DNA of 64,000 nucleotides from Nymphaea colorata (taxonomy: Eukaryota; Streptophyta; Magnoliopsida; Nymphaeales; Nymphaeaceae), in contig NC_045145.1 of assembly GCF_008831285.2 (NCBI RefSeq), positions 20,148,802 to 20,212,801 on the forward strand, read 5' to 3'. Position 1 is the stretch's first letter, and each line of letters starts with the position of its first letter. Both the position numbers and the translations under genes were made by a program. This document shows, piece after piece, positions 53,188-64,000 of the stretch. The notes below the pieces were generated by a model, which saw nothing but the letters and a program-made list of their open reading frames with translations, was not told where the DNA came from and searched no databases.

Positions 53188-53600
53188 AACAACCCGACCC
53201 ACTTTTGGGCTCGGGCTCTTGGTTCGACGGATCCCAACCCGCCTCTTAGCAGTTTCAGCTCCAACTTCAAAAAGGCTAGAAATCAGGACAATCATTTATG
53301 GTAATGACCCATTTTATAAACCCTTGAAGATTCCTCATAATCTTCAATACGAGATTAAACATTTGGGGCGTTACAATCCACCCCCCTTCAAGCACACGCT
53401 TCCGCATGTGTGGGACCCCTAGGTATGAGTGTTGAACCGGCTCTGATACCACTATAACAACTTGACTCACTTCTGGGCTCAGACTCTTGGTTTAGCGGAT
53501 CTCAACTGGTTTCGGCTCCATCTTCAAAAATGTTAAAAACCAGGACAATCATTTATAGTAATGACCACTTTTATAAACTCTTGAAAATTTCTCAACCCAA
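53188..53600. repeat. Imperfect direct duplication of about 260 bp
   Basis: Paired landmarks are tataacaac (about 53188 and 53453), ctcttggtt (53217 and 53485), caggacaatcattta (53284 and 53541) and taatgacc. The first copy includes ccggctctgataccact, which resembles the complement of a tRNA-Met primer-binding site, so this may be retrotransposon LTR debris. Confidence 0.6.
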
Positions 53601-56538
53601 TACAAGTAGACAAAGGATACACTTACCCTTTCTTTGGAAAGTGGAAATTCCACATCATCTTAAAATGAAGTGTGTTTGATGAACTAAAAGAAGTTTAAGT
53701 AGAGAAATTTTTTGGTGTTTGATGTCTACGTGAGGGAATGGGTGAAACGATTGTAAATAATCAGCCATGACAACATTTTAATTTTTTTAATTTGTTTTAC
53801 AATAATCACACGATTTTTGCTTTATTAACCTTTAAATGAAATAAAAAATTGAAAACAATAAGCTTCAACTTTATTCTCCAATGCAAGAATCATACGAAAA
53901 TTATGAGTACTAATAGCAATAACGAACGCATCAAATAACTAATGCATCAAATAATATATGACCGTATTGCACAAAGTGAATATCGTAATTCAAACGATAA
54001 ACCAATGTCTTACTGTTCACACACAAAGCATATAGCAAAGCTCTTACTGTTCACACACATTGAATATAACATGACCATAAACCAAAGAAATCTAAACTTC
54101 TTCATGATTTTTTGACCGTCATATGATCATCATCTTATTCTGAATATACATATCAAGCCGACAAAACCTAGTTCCTCCCAAGTGAAAATTTGCTGGTAGT
54201 GTTCCAAGGTACAGAAAATAAGTCTTTCTTCTCTTAACTCTCTTATTAACCTTGGCAATGGAAGTCTTTCTAGTCTATCTTCTTCATGGCTTTCAACCAC
54301 AGCCCAATATGACAGCACTTAATGAGAAATTGAAGCTGGAAGGTCGGATGTTCCATCCCTTTCGCCATCTTGTTCTCCTCTCAGTCCTCGGTAAGTCCAT
54401 CCCTTCCTGGGTTTTCGTTGATTTCGCGCCCTGTCCACATCTTTTCCTTGCTTGAGCGACCTAAGCGCCTGCCCACCTGATACAGAAGGCCCTTGCCCTT
54501 GGCTTACTTTCTTTTGGTTTTAACCCGCAAAACTATTTTTGCTGTCCTTTTTTACACCCCTTTCATCTGCACTTTTATTGAAACTTTGAACTTCAAACCA
54601 GGTGCTGGCATGTAATGTTGTTATATGTAACCCTGTATCTTTATCTAAGTGCATTGCCTTTCCGTAGTTCAATTTGATTCTCTATATCGTTTGATTAAGA
54701 TGGTTAGAAACTTGGAATGTTTTAGAGAAATGTCTGAATATACGAATTGGGCAAAGAACATAAGAATAGAATCTACAACTTTTAACGAGGAACACCATGG
54801 CTTAGAGTTTTTATGCCTCCGGACCAGATCCCGTTTTCATTCTGATGAAATAAAACAACAGAATTTGAGGTTCTTTGGGTGGAAGGTTGTTTCTTCTGAC
54901 TATTGATATTAGTGTCATGCTTTCTTCTAAATATACAGATGGTAGTTGAAGTTTTTGAATGACCTGCACATGCAGATGTAAAAAAGTTTTCCACATAATC
55001 AATCATTTCTCAATCTGATGCATATATGATGGGCACAAGAAAGGTTCAGTCAGCAAGAAAAAATTAGAAAAAAAAAAATGGCCAGAAAACAATTGCCTAG
55101 CAGCTAATTTTGCAAGTGAAAACTATTATAGTTTGAAAAATGTGAATGCGGCATATAGACAAGGTTTTCAAGTATATATTTCGAATGTTGGCAGCACGAA
55201 TCATGTGCTCTCCTGTCTTTTTATACCAAAAGGAAAATGTCTAAAGTTAGGCCCCCACAAAGTCAAAAGATCAATCCCACCGTGAGATCTCAGAGCAGTG
55301 ACGCCAGACGTTTGATGGCAGACGTGGAGCCAGAAATTTCTGGCCTAAGGAGCACCAGTAAGAAATTTAAAATGTTTAAGAGGCATCAACATGTAGATGA
55401 GAAAAATTGCTCTGAGGTCTCCATATAAAAATAAGTTCTTTGTTTGAGTCCTATGGATAATTGCCCACACAATGCCCACACTTATCTCCAACCCTGTTTA
55501 AGGGTGGAAATGACTGTTGGTCAAGCGATGGCAAAAAGAGGCTGCTGTTAAGGCAGATGCAAATGCACTGGAGATGCTTGACGCCCTAACAACCAGGACA
55601 AGTTTTCCTGGGTAAATTTCTCAGCATTTGATAGATGAATGGAAATCCGTATCATGTTCCCTCCTCTACAGTATTTCACCAGGTGATGAAACGCCACCTA
55701 AATCATGGAAAAAAAAAAAAGATTGAAATCCGAACAGAATGAATTCCGATTGAGGGTTGGAACATGGCATCACGTCAGATTCATTGAATATCTAATTATT
55801 TTGGTATGTCCAAGTGCAAAAGGAGGGGCTTACGTTCAACTCGAGTTCAGTTACAGATATACGATAATTTGTCATCCCAAGTTGAATTTTGGATGGGATT
55901 TGATTGTGGTTTTAAGATCTTAGGCGGGCTTGGGCCTCTGTAAGCTGTCTAAAATTACACGAAAAACACGGGGTTTCACTCATTTCTGGAATTTAGGACA
56001 TGGATTCTCTGCTTTCAGGTGGAGAGATTAGTAGGGTAGTCGTTCCCCGCAGCTCCGGATGACCTAATGTGATGAGCAAATTAAGAGCATATTTAAAACA
56101 GCTAAACAGTCTATGTGCATCAAGTGATTGTATTTTCGTATTTATATTTGAAACATTCTAAATCATAAATTTCTAAATTTTTCCCATAAGATGACTTTTG
56201 AGAGAACAGGAGGACGTACTAATTCCATATCTCGTAAAAATATACAAGCTAACTTGCCTAGAAGAAAGAGAAATATATCGAGAAATTCTCTTTGCTTATA
56301 AAATTGGATTTTCAGATTTTGCTTTACTTATTGCTCCACATTGTTTTCTCGAATCCCATCAATCATGCTAATGTCATATTCTTCAAAACTACAACTTGTT
56401 TTGCATGCTTCTGCTTCACATATTACCTCCCTCATCCACTCTTCTTGTTGGCAACTGAGAAATTAAAAGAACCGGGTACGCCAAAACTGCAACGTGGAAA
56501 AAAAAATCATATTTTAACGTGTTTGCATACCATGGGGC
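53601..56538. other. No recognised gene
   Basis: Short frames only. A 67-codon frame at 54252-54455 is followed by GTAAGT-like sequence but has no recognisable domain. A ggagccagaaatttctggcc motif at 55326 resembles a transposon end. Confidence 0.3.
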
Positions 56539-56749
56539 CAGGGGCGGAGGGAGGGGGGGCTAGGCCATGGCCCCACCATCGCCAATGAAAAAAAAATTAC
56601 ATTAAAAAAAATAAAATTTTTTAATTGCGTCATGTATTTTTTGGATTGGAATTCAGTTGGCCCTACTCGGATTTAGAAGTTAGACTGTCGGCCCGCCCCT
56701 AAAGAAAATCCTGTCTTCACCCCTGAAGAAAATCCTGGCTCCACCCCTG
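56539..56749. mobile_element. 211-bp MITE with perfect 8-bp target duplication
   Basis: Ends are CAGGGGCGGAGGGAGG and, on the minus strand, CAGGGGTGGAGCCAGG. The flanks are catggggc at 56531-56538 and 56750-56757. No coding capacity. The end motif and TSD length suggest a hAT-superfamily MITE. Confidence 0.88.
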
Positions 56750-56879
56750 CATGGGGCCATTGCTTCTGCTAAACCTTATGCTTATTAGATAGGCTGATCT
56801 CATGTCAGTAAGACTTTTGAGTTAAATATTGGCAGTAGACTGCATTGCAATATTTTAGTGTCCATTTTTTTTTGCTGCA

Positions 56880-59800
56880 CCAAACCTTGAGGAATCTTCA
56901 TAATACTTCTTCTTGGAGACCACCTTGAAGAAAAGCATTCTTAACGTCAAGTTGAAAATTTTTTCACCCAAAGTTGCAAGCAATAGATTTATAGCTCTCA
57001 GAATAGTCATTTTCGCAACCAAAGTGAAAGTTTCAAAGTAATTTATCCCCTTAGTTTAAGAGAATTCACACGCCACTGGCCTTGTGTCTTTCAATCCAGC
57101 AATTGTTGTGAAATTTATCTTTAAATATCCATTTACAAGTCATTGGCTTTTGTTTGAAGGAAGAGGAACAAGATCCCAAGTCCCATTTTTTTAATGCATC
57201 GAATTATTTCCTTATAGCTTTTCTCCAACTAGACTCCCGATAGGCTTCTTCAAACATTTTTTGTTCTACCACACTATCTAATTTCACAAACAAAGCAATT
57301 TATTGTAGTTTACTGGAACTTCAATAGCATATTTGACTAGACTACACATAATAAAATCTCTAAACCTTGTAGGGGTTGATGGGCTCTTTCAAATCAATGC
57401 GAGGTGGTGACCTCTTCCACGGGTTGATTACTCTCATTTGAAGTCAAGTTCTCTGGTTGAGATGGTGATGGCTAATGGTTGAAGTAGAGAGTTAGGTTGA
57501 AGGTTTTTCATCTTTCCCTAAAATTGATTATTGAAATAGGCTTGTGACTCATCAATTTTCACATCTCAAGAAACAAACATTCTTTCTTATATAGAGTCAA
57601 AACACCAAAACCCCTTTTTTGTATAAGAATAATCCATAAAGGTAGATTTAATGGCACAAGTTTGAAGTTTATTTCAATGTTTAGGAGACTTTCAAACATA
57701 GACAACATAGCCAAAGTTTTTTAAGTTTTCAATACAATGCTTTCGACCCTTGGGAACTTCAATAGAAGCCTTATTTTTATGATTGCGTCTTGGCAATCGA
57801 TTCATAATATAGTTTTTCAATAAAAAGAGCCTTGCTCCAAAAATGATCAGAGACATGGTTTTGAAATAGCAAAGTGTGTGTGATTTCAAGATGTCTATTC
57901 TCCTTTCCAAAACTCCATTATGTTGTGAGTTTCTCTACACATCATTTGGTGTTTCATTGTAAATTGATTTGAAAATGATTTAAAATTATGATTTACATAC
58001 TCGGTTCTATTGTCATTGTAAAGGATTTTAATTTTAGTTGCAAATTGAGTAGAGACCATATTGTAAAAAGTTTAGAACTTTGAAAACACTTCATCCTTGG
58101 ACTGTAGAAAATAAATCCAACACACTCCAAAAAAATCGTCAATGAATGAAAGATAATATTTGAAACCATTATATGAGTCAATCAAGGCTGGCCCTCAAAT
58201 GTTGGAATGAACTAATTGGAACATACTGTTAGAACAACTATCAAAAGAAGGAAATAGTGGTCTGGTAAGTTTTGCATACTGGCACACCTCACAAGAGTTG
58301 CAATCAAACTTTATTTCGAGCTTTAATATACCCATCACATAACTAGATGGGTGACCTAACCTGGAGTGCCAACACTCCCCTTCATTGCAGCAAGAGCCTT
58401 ATTCATGCAATTTAAATAATAGAGCCCACAAAATTTAGTTCCTTCACGAATCGTCATCCCCATAGTATCCTGAAATACAACCTTTGAAGGCAAGAAGATC
58501 AAGTTGCAATTATAGGTTTTTGTAATTTTGGTCATGGACATAAAATTAGAGGCTAAATTTGGCGTGTATAAATCATCAATGGAACTTTTCTTCCCAAAAA
58601 CTTGAATTTTTCCTTTGCCAAAAACCTTAGTTTGGCCACAGTTAGTAATAGTGGCTAGTCTAATGTCAAAACTATCTTTAATCTTAGATAGCACATTTTT
58701 AAAGCCAATCATAATTTATCAGAAGCACTAGAATCTGTTATCCAAGAGTTGTCATTTAAATATGATAGAAAACTGCATGTACCTGGTCGTCGTTAGTGTC
58801 ATGAGTGGCAAGAGTGGCAGCATTTTGCTTGATGAAACCTTGTAGGAGTTGTGACAGTTTCTCCATTGTCACAGGAGTTTCAGATTGCTCATCATGAAAG
58901 GCCTGTACAACTTTGTTTTTCCCTTCAATACCTGGTTTTTTGTTAAGCTTCCAACACTTCTCCCAAGTGTGATTGTCCTTCTTGCAATAAGTACTGAACA
59001 ATTTTTCTTCCTTTGAAATATGAGTTAGATGGCACACCACTATCTTTTTGTTTAGAAACCATAGCAGCTTGGGAGTCATTAGCGTCATCATTTTTTATAA
59101 ATGGATTCATAACTTACTGACGGCATTCCTCACACATGATTATAGAACATATAATATTTAACTTAGGGAGGTCATTTTGTCATAAGTACCTGGCTGCATA
59201 GTTGTACATGTTTTGGCCTAAGACCAGTCAACATTTGAAAGATTTTATCATTTTTTATGTTCTTTGCAAGAGTAGTTGTAGGTGTATAAGATTCTCATTC
59301 ATCCCAAAGCGCACTTAACTGCCCAAGATATTTAGTATAAGCTATGTCTTCCTGCATTAAATTATTAATCTCCTGAGCAATTTGGTATTGGCAACATTGA
59401 CTAAAAAGATCGCGAGCATATTCCCAAACCTCCTTTGCGGTTTCTAGAAAATAAAAGCTTTGGACGATTTTTTTATCCATAAAATTTAGAAGCCATGACA
59501 TAACAGTATGGTCTTTGGATTCTCATTCTTCTAGCATCAGATCTCCTTCTGGTGGCTTTGGTTTACTACCTGTTACATGACCAAGTTTTGCCTTTCCACT
59601 GAGAAATAATTTTGTAAACTTGGCCCATGTGAGGTAGTTGAACCCGTTCATGTGAGGTAGTTGAACCCGTTCAGAGATTCAATGGTAATTTTCAGTGCTG
59701 GATTAACACTGTCAAGTAGAGAGAAAGCCAGGTGTTTTGGGCATGCCGTGCATAGTAAAGGAGAGAAGAATATTTTGGTAATTTATTAAAAATGTCCTCC

Positions 59801-60154
59801 ATATTCTTCTTACTTTTTTCATTTCTAATTTTGTCTTTACAACAAATTTTCTTTTTCAGTAAACTAAGGATATTTTAGTTATTAACCATACTGGTGCACC
59901 AGAAATCATACACAATATGGTGCATATCACCAGGTTCTTGTCAAGCATGCTATTCTGCTGATGATGGTCTGAGTATTGCCTCCCCAAGTTCCTCCTCAAG
60001 CCTTGGGTATGAAAACTGCTCCGATACCATAAAGAAATCAAAAGTGCACGTAAGAGTTCTCACGACAACAATAGACATTGTTCGGCATTCAAGTGCCTCC
60101 ACTCGTTACATGATCATCCACCAACCATTTTTTATAGTGTGTATACAATGGTAA
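56880..60154 (-). mobile_element. Decayed Ty1/copia retrotransposon (LTR part, gag, pre-integrase, integrase, start of RT)
   Basis: Read on the minus strand from right to left. A TATA-like ctataaaaaa and a primer-binding-site-like TGGTATCGGAGCAG (60016-60029) come first. Then a gag frame (59295-59501) with ETAKEVWEYARDLF, and a zinc-knuckle-like segment (58756-59091), YCKKDNHTWEKCWK, whose first Cys is Ser. The pre-integrase segment at 58356-58712 ends near RLGHPS in another frame. Integrase fragments follow at about 58000-58330 (FIDDFF, YNDNRTEY). Reverse transcriptase begins at about 56900-57130 (GIDYFETFTLVAKM). Multiple stops and frame shifts break every domain. RT and RNase H are incomplete and no left LTR was found. 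Confidence 0.88.
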
Positions 60155-63100
60155 CAAATAATGAATTTTGGCAAGCAACTAAAATGGAAAATATCAAGCG
60201 AGGTGATCTGTTCTTATTAAAAGTTGGGACATACTCGCCTGAGGCACCCCAAAGCTTGGTTAAATCAAATCCACCTACCAGTGATTCTCGGACCTTTTTA
60301 TATTCATTTATCTCCAGGGTACTCTCCACATCCCTTCATCCAAACTAATCTTGTCCGTGTTCTTACGAACTTAATTACTTTCGATTCCCCTTTGAAATTC
60401 AGGCATCGCTTGAGGAATATGACCCTGCCTTGCTGTAGTAATCAACAAAAAATGTATTCCTAACAGTTTGCACTTTTTGTAATCAGATTAATTATCACGC
60501 ATGGTTACGTAATTAGCAAACCGATCAGTTTCTGGCATTGAAATTACTCATTCATGAACACTCCCGTTGGGGATTTCTCCGTTCATTAATGGGAGAGATC
60601 ATTTGTAAATGCACAATTACGTCCAAGAAGCACAAACGCGGCAGAACTGCGCGTCCAACTCATGAATATTACCCAGTTTAAACCATTCAATATCATTCCT
60701 TTCTCCTTTCAAATTACGATTCACGAGAACACGTTGCGTGTTGGGGGGGATGAAATTCGGAAAGGCAGATGGCCGCATAGGTGCGTATACCCTGCACTAC
60801 TGCTGGGAGAAAAATTGGGACACTTCTCAGTTGAAATGTCCTGAATTCTGGTTTAGTTTCATGCCTCAGTTCAAAAACACGCTTAGTTTTTGTAATACGG
60901 TGTGCGCTTGGCTTCAGGATCAGGAGGTCTATTTGTTATTTGAAGGATGACAAGTAGAGAAAACTTGTTGTTATGATTGGTGGCGAAAGGTTCGATCGGT
61001 GCATGAGGAAAGGTAGTTGGAAGAGATGGGTTTGGCTCATGGATTTCTACCCTAAAGCCAACTGGTTCGTTTATATTGCTTCTCATGAAAGGTTACCAAC
61101 AATAGATAGGCTTCAATTAAAGGAGAGAGTATAGGTATTTCTCTTGCAAGAAGAAGGAAGAGAACGTGGTATATAGATTTAAATGGAGGAGAATGTCAAT
61201 AAGTATATAATGACTAAAATGTCTTCATAAAAAAACTTTTTGAAAGGATAAAATGAAAATTATGAAAATATTAAAAGACTAAAATGTACATAGTTAAAAA
61301 AAACTTCTAAAATGCCACTACCTCCTTATTTCTTTTTGTTGGTGTATCTTTGTTGTGCACCTTTGTGAATGTTTGTTGTGCACGCAACACAGTCCCGGAC
61401 AACTCGGGTTCTAACCCATGCCCTAAATTGGGCATCAGTTCAATCCGATGAATTATTGGGACAGATTGGGCTAGTCTACTCAGTCCATAACTTATTTATA
61501 GTATTATTTTATGTAAAAATATGTTTTTATTTATTATATTTATATATTATATTATTTTGTATTGCAATCAGCCTCGGCCCGGCCAGTTATTGACAGCAAC
61601 CTTTGTCTCATCTTCATGAGCAGCCACCTGCCTCGCCCTCGAAGCCTAGTCCTACTTTTACTTGGCTATATGGAGTTCATGTTCATGGACTACCAGGAAC
61701 AGGGTCATGTTTGTAAAAGCTTCGGCGAAAATGAGATCAGAAGTAGAGGCCATTTGGAAAGGGCGTGAGGAATGTTACTGCTTTCTTTTCCGTAACAATC
61801 CTGATCATCTTGTGGAGTAAAAGATATGGTGATTCGGTTTCTTTCCCTGAAGGATGGAGTGAAACTGTGGATGGAGAAGTCAGCTTGCAGATTGTTTCAG
61901 TGAAAATTTCACAACAGAAGGAATGTTCTATATGCATCTGGAATGTGATTCTTTGCTGTAGTTTATTTCTAATCCTGCGCTTATCAAAAATTATATTCAG
62001 TAATTATATCTTGGAGATGGTTTTTTAGAAGGTTAGCAAATGCCAAGTGAGAGTTATTAAACTGGTTCTGTCAGCGAAATTGGCTATCGTGGATGAATGA
62101 TTAAACTTGCACAGAAGGGCGTAGGACGCAATGTGAGCTAGATTTCAGAGGGAAATATTCTCATGTCATCTCTCTGTTTTGTTTTCTGTTTTGTAAAGCA
62201 GATGTGCTCTATCCTTTTTTTGTTGTCATTGTTTGATTATTTGATTAACTTTTTTACTTTTCAGCAATAAAGGGATGGAAGCCTATCCTCCAGTAGGTTG
62301 GTGGTGGGTAGCGCGTTCAGCGTTTGGGCCCTTAATTCCTTGCTCAAAATGACACCAATTTACTCTTTATCATATATATATATATATATATATTTTTTTT
62401 GCCTAATTTGGTAAAATCATGGACTGCTTGTCATCCAATTTTACACCCTTCCGGTCATTATATATTCCCTAATATAAAAAAAATATGAGAAAAAAAAAGT
62501 TTTGCTATCTTAACTTACAAGCAAAGGGGCAAGAGCAAATTTTTTGGCCTTTGCAAGTCCTCGTTTGTTGGTAACGGTGCATTTTAAATTCGGACTAGGG
62601 AACCACTTGGTCCAGAATTTGGTCTATTACTAGGGTCCTCTTAGAGCCACCTAATCAAGCAACTTGTACTTGGAATTCCGAACATGCACGTGAACTGGGA
62701 GTAACAAAAACCGGACGGATTTAGTGGAAAATTAAGGCCAACGGATCACTGAAGAAGTTCACCGGAGCGTAGTTCTCCGGTATGGAAGCGATTGCAAGTA
62801 AGAAGGGCGGCCAGTGGGCAGCTAGAAAGAAGAGAAAGGAATTTGCCACGGCCACAAGAAAGCCATAAAACTAATGCATTATCTCTCTTTTACAATCAAT
62901 TTCCATTTACTTTTCTGAAGTGCATATGGCACAGGAAAAAGGGGAAAAGAGTAAGCAAGTCCAAATCCAAGCAAAAAATGGGAATTTGAAAAGCTTTTAT
63001 AGGCTTTTTTTTTGGCTTCACATGGACTGCACTCAATTCATAGAGTAGAATCACAAGGAAAACACGTCTGTTTCCCGAAAAAGGGTCACATGCAGTTCTA

Positions 63101-64000
63101 GAGCCACGTGTTTGCCTGGTTTTCCGTTCATCTAACAAGATCCTTTGGCCCCGCCCCAAAGCTTGACCATGGGAAAGGACTCCTTATGTACTTTTCACCA
63201 CTGGTAGAGTCTGAACACCTCAGTCCAAGTTTAACCATATGTACCACTGTGTGAATGAAGGAGCCTAGCTCATGAATAAGATCACGCGCATCACATATGT
63301 GAGACCCTTCTTCAAAGAAAATGAAATAAGAACCGGCGTGAGTGTGCGTCTACTTTGTAGACTTAATTGGTTAAACATGTGATTCACTTAGAGTTTATAT
63401 ACATTTCACTCAACTCATTATCTTATCGAGTACAGGATCTATTTTTTGTGCTTGAAAATGTTGCCCCCCCATACTTCAACTTGTGTATTACTGTCGTTGA
63501 TTTCTCTTTTCAAAGTATAATAAGATGATGTCCCAATGATCCGAAACCGGAAGTGAACCCTAAACATTGCGAAAACTCCTGGAGAACGACATACCGTCCA
63601 TTCATGAGATGAAAGTTACCAAACAAATCTCTGATAGAGAGAGGAAAAAAAAGGCAAGTGGGTCCTGAAAAAGAGGAAAAATTAAACAAAGAGGGCCCCG
63701 TCAGGTCCTGAGTCTTCTTTCTTTAACCAATTATGGATCTGTGGTATCCCGCCGTTACATAGAGACAGGAGGAGGCAGAGAGATTTTCCTTGTGACAATT
63801 CAGTGTTCAGAGAAAAGGAAAAGAGATGGAGTTGAAGAAAAACAATGAGGGCCCATGACGATCTCGCAACCTACACCTCCTTTTGCTAATTATTTATATG
63901 CGTGGCATTCCCCCTGAGCTCTATTGCTTCCGTCGACAGAGGGAGATGATAAAAGACCAGCCATGTGCTTGGAGGCCACACTAAGGACAAGAGACCACGA
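60155..64000. other. No recognised intact gene to the right edge
   Basis: A plus-strand frame ending near 61820 reads SEVEAIWKGREECYCF and then NNPDHLVE before a stop. It looks exon-like, but I cannot assign it. A short (AT)n run lies at 62371-62391. The remainder is A+T-rich with short frames only. Confidence 0.35.

Overview
This is nuclear DNA of a flowering plant. It has spliced R2R3-MYB genes with plant exon phases, Ty1/copia retrotransposon remnants, hAT-type transposons with 8-bp target duplications, long (AT)n tracts and an A+T-rich background. The species cannot be told from the sequence. No rRNA, tRNA or CRISPR array was seen.

The core (about 2.3-41.7 kb) is a tandem array of a roughly 17-kb unit. 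Unit 1 is about 2294-20114, unit 2 about 20115-37150, and unit 3 is a truncated copy at about 37150-41705. Faint scraps of a fourth lie at 42716-42800 and 45826-45960. Each full unit holds two MYB loci, all on the minus strand: a 'B' locus (5.4-9.2 kb, 22.0-24.5 kb, 38.7-39.1 kb) and an 'A' locus (14.5-16.8 kb, 30.5-33.2 kb). A further diverged MYB exon 3 ('D') lies at 49.7-50.0 kb. The proteins belong to the bHLH-partnered R2R3-MYB type that controls anthocyanin/proanthocyanidin pigmentation (subgroup 5/6-like).

Only A1 (14474-16779) reads as intact: three exons, 304 aa, with a TATA box 67 bp upstream of the ATG. A2 is the same gene with an 8-bp deletion that changes and shortens the C-terminus (256 aa). 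B1, B2, B3 and D are pseudogenes. The B copies lack exon 1 and carry frameshifts, stops, a lost splice acceptor or a deletion of exon 2. Both A genes have an apparent GC-AG intron 1.

The paralogous units act as natural empty-site controls, which makes several transposon insertions unusually clear. These are an 843-bp hAT-like element at 2748-3590 carrying a captured UDP-glycosyltransferase fragment, a 1140-bp hAT element at 7019-8158, and a 375-bp MITE inside intron 2 of A2 (31261-31635). A 211-bp MITE with an 8-bp TSD lies outside the array at 56539-56749.

The flanks are transposon-rich. A copia fragment runs off the left edge (1-662), a decayed copia element lies at about 56.9-60.15 kb, and an LTR with a primer-binding site begins at 47615. 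From 42 kb to the right edge I recognise no intact host gene. Tandem repeats include a 79-bp minisatellite (40.4-40.85 kb), a 140-bp array (49.0-49.5 kb) and two long (AT)n tracts.
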